A stretch of DNA of 64,000 bases. It comes from Desulfocarbo indianensis (GTDB lineage: Bacteria > Desulfobacterota > Desulfarculia > Desulfarculales > Desulfarculaceae). Positions 45,371-54,381 of the stretch are shown in pieces (the first letter of the stretch is position 1; each line of letters begins with the position of its first letter). The translations under genes and the position numbers were made by a program. The stretch is taken from assembly GCA_001184205.1 (NCBI GenBank), contig LBMP01000001.1, positions 834,001 to 898,000 on the forward strand, written 5' to 3'. Below the pieces are notes generated by a model. That model was not told the origin of the DNA and made no database searches. It was given only the letters and a program-made list of their open reading frames with translations.

Positions 45371-45459
45371 TTACTAATTTGTTTTCTTGCGCCCTGGGCC
45401 ATATCGTGTTAGGTTCCTGGCCGGTTACCATGCATTTTTGGGCCAAAGGGGGAGCAGCC

Positions 45460-45678
45460 TTGAAGTTTGCTGACGATGCCAACCCCACCAACCGGCCGGG
45501 CGAACGCAATCTGGACTGCCCCTACTACGTCTTCTGCCTGGATATCGCCGCGGCCAACATGTGGGTAGACTTCACGTGCGCATTGTGCATCCACCGTCGC
45601 ACCAAGCGTCCCACCAGGGTGGAGGAACTGGACCTCTGCGCGCCGGGCTGGGAAGACATCTGGGGCGGCGGAACCTAG
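45460..45678 (+). CDS. Small Cys-rich protein
   Basis: 72 residues. Four Cys lie in the middle (LDCPYYVFC, then FTCALC), a possible metal site. Start TTG at 45460 chosen because GGGGGAG lies 7 bases upstream; an ATG 10 codons earlier is also possible. The stop TAG immediately precedes the MITE terminal repeat. Family unknown. Confidence 0.6.
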   Translation: MKFADDANPTNRPGERNLDCPYYVFCLDIAAANMWVDFTCALCIHRRTKRPTRVEELDLCAPGWEDIWGGGT

Positions 45679-45680
45679 CC

Positions 45681-45908
45681 CAGCCCGTATATTTCATGAA
45701 GGCCGGGTGTCCGGCCGCGCCAAGTCGTCGCTGTAGTTTAAACTAAACCTGCCTCCTTGGCTTGCCGGTCGCCTTGGCGGCGGCCAACTGGCTGTGCCGG
45801 TTGGGGTGACAAATCGCGATCTTTGAATATGAGGCTCGTTTTTAAATCAGCCCACCATGATCGACAAATCCGCCATGACCACCCAACCCTCATGAAATAT
45901 CCGGGCTA
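45681..45908 (-). repeat. MITE-like element, full copy B
   Basis: About 228 bp, the inverse of the copy at 54382-54611, with roughly seven mismatches in the core by eye. The terminal inverted repeats read (T/C)A(A/G)CCCG(G/C/T)ATATTTCATGA. It sits between two convergent genes and its right end provides the TAG stop of the inositol-phosphatase gene. No coding frame inside. Confidence 0.85.
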
Positions 45909-46706
45909 ACCGCCCGGAAACATGCGGCCGCAGGCCTGTTGCACCATTTGATGCAGGCCCTGGTTGGCCGCCACGATGTCGCCGCGCCAGATGGCCTGGT
46001 CGCCGCCATCGAAATCGGTCACCCGGCCTCCCGCTTCTTCCACCATGAGTATGCCCGCGGCCAGGTCCCAGGGCTTGAGCCCCATTTCCCAAAAAGCCTC
46101 GGCCCGGCCGCAGGCCACGTATGCCAGATCCAGGGCCGCCACCCCGGCCCGGCGGATGCCCGCCACCTGCCGGAACAATTGGGCGAACAGCTTCAAATAG
46201 TTGTCAAGTCTATCTTTTTGGCGATAGGGAAACCCGGTGAGCAGAATGCTTTGGCCGGGGTCGTCGGTCCGGCTGGCGCGCATGGGCTGGTTGTCCAGGG
46301 TGAAACCGGCTCCCCTGGCCGCGGCGAATTCCTCCCCCCTGGTCACGTCCATGATGACGCCCGCGGCGGGCCGGCCGTCGATGAGAGCGGCCACGCTCAC
46401 GCCCACGTGGGGGATGCCGTGGATGAAGTTGGTGGTTCCGTCCAGGGGGTCCACCACCCATAACACGCCGGCCTCCTGAGCGGCCTGGCTGTAATCTCCC
46501 GCCGATTCCTCCGCCAAAACGGCATGTTGGGGATGGCGCTCCCGGATAATCCCCAGGATGGCCTCCTCGGCTTTCCTGTCCGCGTTGGTCACGAAATCGA
46601 AACGGGCCTTGCTTTCTATCTCCAGATGGCCGCCCCACAGCCCGCGCAGGGTCTGGGCCCCGGCCCGGGCCGCTTCCAGGGCGGTTGCCAGCAGTTCTTT
46701 TTCCAT
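45906..46706 (-). CDS. Inositol monophosphatase family protein
   Basis: 266 residues. The metal-binding motifs are EESAG (about 70), DPLDGTTNFIHGIP (about 86-100) and WDLAAGILMVEEAGG (about 217-231). It hydrolyses inositol monophosphate or related sugar phosphates with magnesium. ATG at 46706 is chosen; a TTG 9 codons upstream has no ribosome binding site. The C-terminus (MFPGG) is cut by a TAG that belongs to the MITE end. Confidence 0.92.
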   Translation of the reverse strand: MEKELLATALEAARAGAQTLRGLWGGHLEIESKARFDFVTNADRKAEEAILGIIRERHPQHAVLAEESAGDYSQAAQEAGVLWVVDPLDGTTNFIHGIPHVGVSVAALIDGRPAAGVIMDVTRGEEFAAARGAGFTLDNQPMRASRTDDPGQSILLTGFPYRQKDRLDNYLKLFAQLFRQVAGIRRAGVAALDLAYVACGRAEAFWEMGLKPWDLAAGILMVEEAGGRVTDFDGGDQAIWRGDIVAANQGLHQMVQQACGRMFPGG

Positions 46707-46747
46707 GGACAAAACGGCTTTCTCCCAATTCAAACTGGGCGGGTCAA

Positions 46748-46777
46748 TTGATTTTTACTCTCGGCAAATGCTATAAA
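46748..46777 (+). promoter_or_regulatory. Sigma-70-type promoter of pcnB
   Basis: TTGATT (46748-46753) and TATAAA (46772-46777) with an 18-base spacer, in an AT-rich window between divergent genes. A transcript would start near 46785, shortly before the pcnB start. Confidence 0.6.
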
Positions 46778-46830
46778 ATAACCGCGTGACATACCAATAG
46801 CACCAATTGCGCCCATGCGGAATAGCCAGT

Positions 46831-48111
46831 GTGAATCAGGAAGAACAGACCATACAAAACGAGGCCCCGGCCCCCGAGCCTCGCATAATACCCCGCGCCC
46901 AGCACAACGTCAGCCGCAAGCACATAGACCCTGACGCGCTCAAGGTGCTATACCGGCTGCATAATCACGGGTTTACCGCCTATTTGGTGGGCGGAAGCGT
47001 GCGCGATCTTCTTTTGGAGCGCCGCCCCAAGGATTTCGACGTGGGCACCGACGCCCGGCCCAGCCAGGTGCACCGCCTCTTCCGCAACAGCCGGGTGATA
47101 GGCCGGCGTTTCCGGCTGGTGCAGGTGTTTTTCCGGGGAGGCAAGGTCATCGAGGTCAGCACCTTCCGCAAGAGCGCCGACGTCAACGGCGGCGGCGATG
47201 ACGACGTGCTGCAGGCCAACAACACCTTCGGCACCCCGGCCGAGGACGCCCTGCGCCGCGATCTGACCATAAACGCCCTGTTTTACAACATAGCCGACTA
47301 CAGCCTGGTGGATTACGTGGACGGCCTGCGCGATCTGCAGGCCGGGCTGATCCGCAGCGTGGGCCAGGCCGATCTGCGCTTCCACCGCGACCCGGTGCGG
47401 GTGTTGCGAGCGGTGCGCCACGCCGCGCGCACCGACTTTAAGCTCACCGAGGACACCCTGGCCGCGGTGCAAAAACGCGGAGCCGAGCTGGGCTGTTGCC
47501 CGTCCAGCCGGGTGCGCGACGAGCTGATGCGCGACCTGAAGGGCGGCTCCGCCTGTTCCTGGCTGGAACTGGCCCATGAGACCGGCGTGCTCTACAACCT
47601 GCTGCCCACCCTCAAGCCCTATTACGGCGCTGAAGACAGCCACCTGCGCCGGGCGGCCGCCAAGCTCCTCAGCCGGGTGGACGCCATGATCGCCAAGGGC
47701 GCGGCGCTGTCGGACCCGGTGTCTCTGGCCGCGCTTTTCTGGCCGGCCCTGGAGGAAGCCGCCCTGGAGGAGGAATTCCCCGCGGGCCGCGCCGGGCATT
47801 CGCGCTGGGCCTTTTTCGTGCGCGAGACCCTGCCTCCCCTGGCCAAGCCGGTGCAGTTCGCCAAAAGGGTGTTGGAGCGGGCCTGTCAGATCGGGGCGGT
47901 GATGGGGTTTTTGCGGGACGATCCCCCCCTGGCCCGCCTGCCCAAGAAAGTGACGGAAAAAGGCTATTTCGCCGATGCCTGCCAACTGGCCGAGGTGCTG
48001 GGCCGCGACCTGGCCGCCAGGGCCGAGGACGGCCCGGCCAAAAAGGGACGCAAGCGCCGCCGCAAGCGGCGCAAGAAACGCCCCAATTCCGGAGGCTCGT
48101 CCCCAACCTAA
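46831..48111 (+). CDS. pcnB: Poly(A) polymerase PcnB / nucleotidyltransferase
   Basis: About 426 residues from GTG at 46831; a TTG at 46807 is the alternative and both have weak ribosome binding sites. The class II nucleotidyltransferase core is clear: LVGGSVRDLLLERRPKDFDVGTD with the catalytic DxD (FDVGTD), then RRDLTINALFY and RFHRDPVRVLRAVRHAAR. A tail of basic repeats (KKGRKRRRKRRKK) ends the protein, as in PcnB, and helps RNA binding. It adds poly(A) tails to RNA for decay. CCA-adding activity cannot be excluded. Confidence 0.9.
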   Translation: MNQEEQTIQNEAPAPEPRIIPRAQHNVSRKHIDPDALKVLYRLHNHGFTAYLVGGSVRDLLLERRPKDFDVGTDARPSQVHRLFRNSRVIGRRFRLVQVFFRGGKVIEVSTFRKSADVNGGGDDDVLQANNTFGTPAEDALRRDLTINALFYNIADYSLVDYVDGLRDLQAGLIRSVGQADLRFHRDPVRVLRAVRHAARTDFKLTEDTLAAVQKRGAELGCCPSSRVRDELMRDLKGGSACSWLELAHETGVLYNLLPTLKPYYGAEDSHLRRAAAKLLSRVDAMIAKGAALSDPVSLAALFWPALEEAALEEEFPAGRAGHSRWAFFVRETLPPLAKPVQFAKRVLERACQIGAVMGFLRDDPPLARLPKKVTEKGYFADACQLAEVLGRDLAARAEDGPAKKGRKRRRKRRKKRPNSGGSSPT

Positions 48112-48165
48112 CCAGGGGGATTCCCTGCGGCCGGTTTCCCCACCAGCAGACGCGGGGTGCCGACA

Positions 48166-50010
48166 ATGAGCCAGAACCAGGACCTGGATCATTACGATCC
48201 CAAGCTGACCGTTCCCCGGCTTTTTTTTCAGCGGGTGGCCGAGCTGGGCGGGCGCACCGCCCTGCGCAAAAAAGAGCTGGGCCTGTGGCGGGACATCTCC
48301 TGGAAGGAGTACGGCCGCCAGGTGCGGCGCACCGCCCTGGGCCTGGCCGCCCTGGGGCTTGAGCCGGGCCAGGCCGTGGCGGTGATCGGCGAAAACAGCC
48401 CGGAATGGCTCTACGCCGACATGGGAACCATGGCCGCCGGCGGCGTCACCGTGGGCATCTACACCACCAACGCCGCCGAGGAATGCGGCTATATCCTGGG
48501 GCACTCCGAGGCCAGCGTCTATATCGTGGAGGACGAGGAGCAGCTGGACAAGGCCCTGGCCGTGCGCGGCGATTGCCCCGGCCTGAAAAAAATAGTGGTG
48601 ATCGACACCGAGGGCCTCAGGAATTACCAGGACCCCATGGTCATCGCCTTCGAGGACCTCCTGGAATTGGGCCGGCGCCTGGACGAGGAGCGCCCCGGCC
48701 TGTTCGACGAACGCCTGGCCAGCCGGGGGGCCGAGGACGTGGCGCTTTTGATCTACACCTCCGGCACCACCGGTCCGCCCAAGGGCGCCATGCTGAGCCA
48801 CGACAACGTGATCTGGACCTGCAAGTCGTTATCCATGGCGGTGCCGGTCTGGGAATCCGACGAGCTGGTTTCCTTCCTGCCGCTGTCGCACATCGCCGAG
48901 CGCATGTTCAGCGTGTACATGCCGCTGCGCTTCCGCTACACGGTGAACTTCATCGAAAACACCGATACCGTGACCGAGAACATCGTGGAGATCAGCCCCA
49001 GCGTGCTCTTCGCGGTGCCGCGCATCTGGGAGAAATATTCCAGCGCCATTTTCATCCGCATGAAGGACGCCACCTGGTTGAAAAGGCTCTGCTTCGGCCT
49101 GGCTCTCAAGGTGGGCCGGGCCCACGCCCGGGCGCGGCTGGAAAAGGAAGGCGCGCCGGCCGCCCTCAGCCTGGCCTTCCGCCTGGCCCATTTCGCGGTT
49201 TTCAAGAAGCTCAAGGAGCGCATCGGCATGGAGCGGGTGCGGGTGGCCATCTCCGGGGCCGCGCCCATCAGCCCCGAGGTGCTCAAGTTCTACCACGCCA
49301 TCGGGGTGCCCCTGCGCCAGGTCTACGGCCAGACCGAGGACACCGGCCCCACCAGCGTGCACCAGGGCGATCTCATCGAGGCCGAGAACGTGGGCCCCGC
49401 CCTGCCGGGGGTGGAGGTGCGGATAGCCCATGACGGCGAGATCCTGGTGCGCGGGCGCAACGTGTTCAAGGGCTATTTCAAGAACCCCGAGGCCAGCGCC
49501 GAAACCCTGGAGGAGGGCTGGCTGCGCTCGGGCGACGTGGGGGTCCTGGACGAACGCGGCTATCTGGCCATCACCGACCGCAAGAAGGACCTCATCATCA
49601 CCTCGGGCGGCAAGAACATCGCGCCCCAATACCTGGAGAACAAGCTCAAGTTCAGCCCCTACGTCAATGACGCCGTGGTGATCGGCGACGGCCGCAAATA
49701 CGTCACCGCCCTCATCTTCATCGACGAGGACAACGTGGTGAAATTCGCCCAGGAAAACAAGGTGCCCTTCACCACCTTCGGCAGCCTGACCAAGGCCAGG
49801 GAGGTGGTGCAGCTCATCGCCCAGGAGGTGGAGGAGGTCAACAAGACCCTGGCCAGGGTGGAGCAGATAAAGCGCTTCGCGCTCTTGCCCAAGAAGCTCA
49901 TCGCCGAAGACGGCGAGGTGACCCCCACCATGAAGCTGAAACGAAAATACATCAATGAAACCTACGCCGAACTCATAGAAGAAATGTACGGCAAGGCTCA
50001 GGGGAAATGA
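48166..50010 (+). CDS. Long-chain acyl-CoA synthetase (AMP-binding)
   Basis: 614 residues. The AMP-binding P-loop-like motif is YTSGTTGPPKGAMLSH (about 196-211), followed by YGQTEDTGP and LRSGDVGVLDERGYLAITDRKKD near the C-terminal domain. It activates fatty acids to acyl-CoA. ATG at 48166 chosen; a GTG three codons earlier is weaker. It lies about 55 bases after pcnB and could be co-transcribed. Confidence 0.93.
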   Translation: MSQNQDLDHYDPKLTVPRLFFQRVAELGGRTALRKKELGLWRDISWKEYGRQVRRTALGLAALGLEPGQAVAVIGENSPEWLYADMGTMAAGGVTVGIYTTNAAEECGYILGHSEASVYIVEDEEQLDKALAVRGDCPGLKKIVVIDTEGLRNYQDPMVIAFEDLLELGRRLDEERPGLFDERLASRGAEDVALLIYTSGTTGPPKGAMLSHDNVIWTCKSLSMAVPVWESDELVSFLPLSHIAERMFSVYMPLRFRYTVNFIENTDTVTENIVEISPSVLFAVPRIWEKYSSAIFIRMKDATWLKRLCFGLALKVGRAHARARLEKEGAPAALSLAFRLAHFAVFKKLKERIGMERVRVAISGAAPISPEVLKFYHAIGVPLRQVYGQTEDTGPTSVHQGDLIEAENVGPALPGVEVRIAHDGEILVRGRNVFKGYFKNPEASAETLEEGWLRSGDVGVLDERGYLAITDRKKDLIITSGGKNIAPQYLENKLKFSPYVNDAVVIGDGRKYVTALIFIDEDNVVKFAQENKVPFTTFGSLTKAREVVQLIAQEVEEVNKTLARVEQIKRFALLPKKLIAEDGEVTPTMKLKRKYINETYAELIEEMYGKAQGK

Positions 50011-50021
50011 AGCCGCGGCCC

Positions 50022-51077
50022 CTATTCGCTGAAAAAGGGGCTGGCCAGAAAGCGGATGAAGGAGGGCACCAGGTCCTGGCCGAACTGGTTGCTCATGGCC
50101 GAGAGCAGGGCCGAGGCCGCCTCGAAGGCCGGCTTGGCGTCCTGGTAGGGCCGGTGGGAGGTCATGGCGTCGTAGGCGTCGCAGATCTTGAGCACCCGCG
50201 CCAGATAGGGCGTGCGCCGCGCGTTCAGGCCCTCGGGATAGCCGCTGCCGTCGGCGTTTTCATGATGGTGCAAAATGGCCATCATGGCGTCATAGGGCAC
50301 CGCGCTGATGGGGGTGAGGAGCTTGTGGGCCAGGCCGGGGTGCTTCTGCACGATGGTGCGCTCGTCCTCGGTCAGCGGGCCCGGCTTTTCCAGGACCGCG
50401 GGCGGCATCTTGGCCATGCCCAGGTCGTGCAGCAGCCCGGCCATGCCCAGGGAGCGCACCGCGTCGTCTTTTAGCCCCAGATAGCGGCCAAAGGCCATGG
50501 CCAGCATGCACACGTTCACCGAATGGGTGTAGACCGAATAATCCGTCTTGAGCACCTCGGCCAGGTTGGTGAGTATCTGGCCGTTTTGGGCGATCTGCTG
50601 CACGGTTTCCTGGGCCCGGCCCACCGAGCCTTCCAGGGCCCGGGGCGAAAGGTCGCCGGCGTAGAGGAGACGCAGGTTCAGGGTGGCGATCTCGCGCACC
50701 ACCAGGGATTTCTTTTTGATCGAGGTCTGGGGGTTGTCGATCAAATCCTCGGCGAAGCGGTCGAAATAGGCGGTGAGCGCCTCGCCGTCGCTGATCTTCA
50801 CGAAAATGCGGCTTTGCCCCTGCTTGATGAGGCGGTCGCGCCAGGAGGCGCGGAAGACCTCGCCCGCCTCGGCGGCCAGGGCCATGCGGATGGTCTTGGT
50901 TTCCTTGTTGACCAGGGGCAGATAGAGGTTCACCGGCGCGGCCTGGCCGGGCACCAGCACTTGCAGGGATAGAGGCGCCAGCCCGTGCTCGGCCGGATTG
51001 AAGTCCACCCGAAAACGGGAGCGGTCCAGGGGCTTGTCCAGCAGGTGCTCTTTGGGCTTTTCTTCCTGAGGGCTCAT
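50022..51077 (-). CDS. HD-GYP domain protein, probable c-di-GMP phosphodiesterase
   Basis: 351 residues. The C-terminal HD-GYP domain (about 180-340) shows HSVNV, LLHDLGM (HD), HPGLAH, HHHENADGSGYPEGL (HH...GYP) and ICDAYDAMTSHRPY. The N-terminal half (about 20-150) is a beta-rich domain of the PilZ-like type that often precedes HD-GYP; no clear PilZ motif was found. It would degrade c-di-GMP, complementing the PilZ effector of the flagellar cluster. GAGG precedes the ATG. Confidence 0.85.
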   Translation of the reverse strand: MSPQEEKPKEHLLDKPLDRSRFRVDFNPAEHGLAPLSLQVLVPGQAAPVNLYLPLVNKETKTIRMALAAEAGEVFRASWRDRLIKQGQSRIFVKISDGEALTAYFDRFAEDLIDNPQTSIKKKSLVVREIATLNLRLLYAGDLSPRALEGSVGRAQETVQQIAQNGQILTNLAEVLKTDYSVYTHSVNVCMLAMAFGRYLGLKDDAVRSLGMAGLLHDLGMAKMPPAVLEKPGPLTEDERTIVQKHPGLAHKLLTPISAVPYDAMMAILHHHENADGSGYPEGLNARRTPYLARVLKICDAYDAMTSHRPYQDAKPAFEAASALLSAMSNQFGQDLVPSFIRFLASPFFSE

Positions 51078-51236
51078 GACGGCCTCTCTATTTTGCGCGA
51101 AATGACGCTAATGCAGGCTAGCAGAAGCCGGCGGTCCGGGCAAGATGCTGGTTTGGCGCCCACTCTGGTAGTAGGATTAGTGAATAATACACCTTGGGAA
51201 CCGCTTGTCCCCGGGCAGGCAAAGGAGCAAAAGCAA

Positions 51237-52244
51237 ATGAGCGAACCCTGGAACGGACCCCGGCTCACCGGCTTGTCCCAGGCCTATTGGCAGGCCTGCG
51301 CCCTGCAGGCCGCCGTGCAAACCGGCCTCGCCGCCCGCCTGGCGCAAGGCCCGGCGGAGTTGGAGGATTTGAGCCGCGAACTGGCCTTGAGCCGCCGCGG
51401 GCTGCACGCCCTGCTCACCTCGCTTTTGACCCTGGGGGTCCTGACCAAGCACGGCGGGCTCTACGGCCTGCACCCGGAGGCGGCCCCCTTTCTCACCCCC
51501 GGCGCGCCGCGGGACGTATCCAACGCGGTGCTGCACATGGCCGACATGGTGTGCGACTGGGCCAAGCTGGAGCAATGCGTGAGGACCGGCCAGCCGGTGG
51601 AGCGGGAGAGGGTAACCCACAGCGTGGAAACCCCGGAGCGCGCCCATTTCTACCGGGCCATGCGCGACATCGCCCGCCAGCAGGCCCCCGGCCTGGCCGC
51701 GCGCCTGGGGCTTGCAGCCGGGCAACGGCTCCTGGACTTGGGAGGCGGGCCGGGAGTCTACGCCTACACCTTCAGCGCCGAGACGCCGGGCTTGAAATCC
51801 TGGGTCTTTGATCTGCCCGGAGCCAAGGAGCATTTCCAGGAGGAGGCCGAGGCCCATCCCGAGGCCGGCGAGGTGGGCTTCCTGGAGGGCGATTATCACC
51901 AGGACGAGCTGGGCGGCCCCTTCGAGGTGATCTGGATCAGCCAGGTGCTGCACGGCGAGGGGCCGGAGGAATGCGAACGCCTGGTGCAGAAGGCCGGCCG
52001 GGCCCTGGCTCCGGGCGGCAGGCTGTTCATCCAGGAATTCATAATGGACCCCGAGGGCAAGGGCCATGCCTTTGCCGCGCTTTTCAGCCTCAACATGCTG
52101 GTGAACACCAAGGCGGGCCAAAGCTATTCCGCCGAGGAGCTGGCCGATTTCATGGCCCTGGCCGGCCTGGCCGAAATAGAAAACCTGGGGGCCACCAGGG
52201 AGAACTCGCCGGCGGGCATAATCAAAGCGGTCAAAAGAGCATAG
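51237..52244 (+). CDS. O-methyltransferase-like SAM-dependent methyltransferase
   Basis: 335 residues. The N-terminal winged-helix dimerisation domain (about 10-100) is followed by the SAM-binding fold: LLDLGGGPGVYAYTFS (motif I, about 162-177), VIWISQVLHGEGPEEC and LAPGGRLFIQEFIMDPE. This is the layout of plant-type O-methyltransferases and bacterial homologues such as CrtF-like proteins. ATG at 51237 follows AAAGGAG. Substrate unknown. Confidence 0.85.
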   Translation: MSEPWNGPRLTGLSQAYWQACALQAAVQTGLAARLAQGPAELEDLSRELALSRRGLHALLTSLLTLGVLTKHGGLYGLHPEAAPFLTPGAPRDVSNAVLHMADMVCDWAKLEQCVRTGQPVERERVTHSVETPERAHFYRAMRDIARQQAPGLAARLGLAAGQRLLDLGGGPGVYAYTFSAETPGLKSWVFDLPGAKEHFQEEAEAHPEAGEVGFLEGDYHQDELGGPFEVIWISQVLHGEGPEECERLVQKAGRALAPGGRLFIQEFIMDPEGKGHAFAALFSLNMLVNTKAGQSYSAEELADFMALAGLAEIENLGATRENSPAGIIKAVKRA

Positions 52245-52344
52245 ATGACTACGATCAGTTATGGTTCAATGTATCGTTATTATCAATGATATGCTTACAC
52301 TAAATAGGTCGACTGGGCAGGGAATGGACGGGGCCTGAGAGCCG

Positions 52345-52953
52345 CTAGATGGTGATCACCTTGTCGGCCACCTGGAGGCTGGTGACCACGTCCAGCATGT
52401 TGGTGGTTTCCCCCACCTGCTTTTTCTCCAAAAGCTTGAAGAAATCCAGGCAGGTGCCGCATACCAGGATGCTCACGCCGCTCTTTTCCAGCTCTTGCAG
52501 CACCTCCAGGCTGGCCGAGCCTTCCACGCAGAGCCGCACCCCGCTGTTGACGAACACCAGCCGCCAAAGCTCGGAGCCCATTTCCTTCAGGGTGAGCAGG
52601 AAATTCTTCATGAGCCCGGCGCCCAGGGTGTCGTCGCCGCGGCCGATGCGGTCGGAGTTGACGAACACCGCTATGCGGCGCTGGCCGGCGGGTATCTCGC
52701 AGGTGAAGGATTCAGCCGGCGGCTCCTGTTCTGCGGGCTTGGCGTTGGGGTCCTTGACTCCCTTGATCAGGAAGTCCCCGCCCTGGGCCGTCACCGTGGC
52801 GACGTAACCCTTGACGCCCATGAAGCGGCTCACGTTCTGGCTGGCGGCCTCGTTGTCCACCATGACCTCCAGGTCCTGGGGGGCGTCGGCCTCTATCAAC
52901 TCCTTGGTCCGTATCACCGGCTGCGGACAAGCCAATCCTCGGCAATCCAGCAT
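52345..52953 (-). CDS. yedF: Selenium metabolism protein YedF (sulfurtransferase-like)
   Basis: 202 residues in two parts: a TusA-like N-terminus with the CPxP motif (DCRGLACPQPVIRTKELI), and a DsrE-like C-terminal domain with CGTCLDF. This fusion is the YedF family found in selenium-using prokaryotes. Exact role unknown. Notably, the formate dehydrogenase of this window uses Cys, so the selenoproteins lie elsewhere. AGGAGG precedes the ATG. Confidence 0.88.
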   Translation of the reverse strand: MLDCRGLACPQPVIRTKELIEADAPQDLEVMVDNEAASQNVSRFMGVKGYVATVTAQGGDFLIKGVKDPNAKPAEQEPPAESFTCEIPAGQRRIAVFVNSDRIGRGDDTLGAGLMKNFLLTLKEMGSELWRLVFVNSGVRLCVEGSASLEVLQELEKSGVSILVCGTCLDFFKLLEKKQVGETTNMLDVVTSLQVADKVITI

Positions 52954-53039
52954 GTTTCCTCCTTGGCGTTTTAATTACCGCCAGAGATTGTAGCAGATGC
53001 TTGGCTTTTGGGGCAGGGGCGGGGCGGAGCGGCGGCCTT

Positions 53040-53465
53040 TCACACGGCTTTTTTCAGGGCGGCTTCCAGGTCCTCCAGGGCGGTGCGCATGCGGGCCTGG
53101 CGGCGCTGCAGGTCCTGGGTCTTGGCCTTCAGATAAAAAAACAGGTCTTCCTGGCTGTCCGAATCCATGAGCTCCACCAACTGGGCCACCGCCCGGCCGT
53201 AGCCCAGGACGGAGGGGACGGCCGGCTCCGGGGCGGGCCCCGCCGCCGCGCCGCCCCAAATCAATTGCTCCGGCGTGATGCCGGCCGCCTGGGCGGCGCG
53301 TTGCAGCACGTTGTCCGGGGCCAGGCGCTTGCCGGTTTCATAGCGGTTGTATTGGGCCTGGCTGAGCCCCAGCCGTTTGGCGTAGTCCTGCTGGGTTTCC
53401 CCCCCGCGCAAAACTTTAAGCCGCGCGCCCACCTGGGCGGCGATGATGTTGTGGGATTCCCGCAC
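53040..53465 (-). CDS. XRE family transcriptional regulator
   Basis: 141 residues. The N-terminal helix-turn-helix is GETQQDYAKRLGLSQAQYNRYETGKR (about 22-47, shown in parts). A Pro/Ala linker and a C-terminal coiled coil (about 100-140) follow. The start is GTG at 53465, with GGAGGAGGG upstream. It follows the exonuclease gene on the same strand. Targets unknown. Confidence 0.8.
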   Translation of the reverse strand: MRESHNIIAAQVGARLKVLRGGETQQDYAKRLGLSQAQYNRYETGKRLAPDNVLQRAAQAAGITPEQLIWGGAAAGPAPEPAVPSVLGYGRAVAQLVELMDSDSQEDLFFYLKAKTQDLQRRQARMRTALEDLEAALKKAV

Positions 53466-53578
53466 TGGCCCTCCTCCGTCCTGGGTAAGCCCCCATTCGC
53501 TCCACCCAGCTTAGCCCAAAGCCGGCAGCCGGTCCAGAGAGGGGGAAACGCTTCCGGGCCGGCCTTCCCGGCGAAGGC

Positions 53579-54301
53579 TCAAACCAACAGACCCACCCGC
53601 ATGAGGTCCTTGAGCCGGCCGGGGGAGATTTTCTCCAGCCTGGCCAGCATGCGCTGAAAAACCAGGGCGGTGACCAGGGCGTCTCCGGCGGCGGTGTGGC
53701 GCTCGGCCCCGGAAAGGCCGAAGCGCTCCACCAACTCGTCCAGGCCGCAGCGCCGGCGGTGGCGGTTGATGCCGTAGGGGTCGAAGGCCAGCAGCACGCC
53801 CCGGCACATGCGCACCAGGTCTATGACCAGGTTTTGCAGGCTGAAGCCGTAAAGCCGCTGCATGGTGTAGTTGGTGAAATGCAGATCGAACTCGGCGTAA
53901 TGGGCCACCAGGATGTCGGGCCCCAGCCAGGCCAGGAAGTCTTCGAATACCTGGGCGGCGCCGCGGGCGTTGGCCACCTGATCGGGCTTGATGCCGTGGA
54001 TGGTGATGGATTCCGCCGGGATGCTGCGGCCGGGGTTGACCAGTTCCGTGAAGTGATCGCCCAGGCGTATCTGCCCCCGGCTCACCCGCACCGCGGCCAC
54101 CGACACCACCCGGTCGCTGACCGTGGAAAGCCCGGTGGTCTCCAAATCCATCACCGCGTAGTCGTAATCCCTGGCCGGCCGGTTGGGGTCCAGGTGGCCC
54201 AGGGCCGTCAGGTTGGCTTGGGCCAGGGGAGGGAGGCCGCGCCCCTTGAGGCGGAGGCGCAGGGCCTTGTTCAGGAGCTTGGCCTTGGCGAACGCTAGCA
54301 G
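53579..54301 (-). CDS. DnaQ-like 3'-5' exonuclease (DNA polymerase III epsilon family)
   Basis: About 240 residues. The DEDDh exonuclease motifs are DLETTGLST (ExoI), HYAEFDLHFTNY (ExoII) and HTAAGDALVTALV (ExoIII). The conventional start (GTG at 54154) would leave only a stub before ExoI. The frame is open upstream with protein-like sequence and a perfect AGGAGG lies 5 bases before a CTG at 54301, so I place the start there. This CTG start is an inference. It removes mispaired or single-stranded DNA ends. Confidence 0.8.
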   Translation of the reverse strand: MLAFAKAKLLNKALRLRLKGRGLPPLAQANLTALGHLDPNRPARDYDYAVMDLETTGLSTVSDRVVSVAAVRVSRGQIRLGDHFTELVNPGRSIPAESITIHGIKPDQVANARGAAQVFEDFLAWLGPDILVAHYAEFDLHFTNYTMQRLYGFSLQNLVIDLVRMCRGVLLAFDPYGINRHRRRCGLDELVERFGLSGAERHTAAGDALVTALVFQRMLARLEKISPGRLKDLMRVGLLV

Positions 54302-54381
54302 AGAAGCCTCCTTTTATGCCATGCCTTTGGCGAAAGACTAAAAACGGCCCTCCCAGATTAGCAAAAACGGCGCGAAACGGC
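54302..54381. other. Short leader between exonuclease gene and MITE
   Basis: Contains the AGGAGG ribosome binding site of the exonuclease gene (minus strand, 54307-54312) and no other clear element before the repeat begins. Confidence 0.5.
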
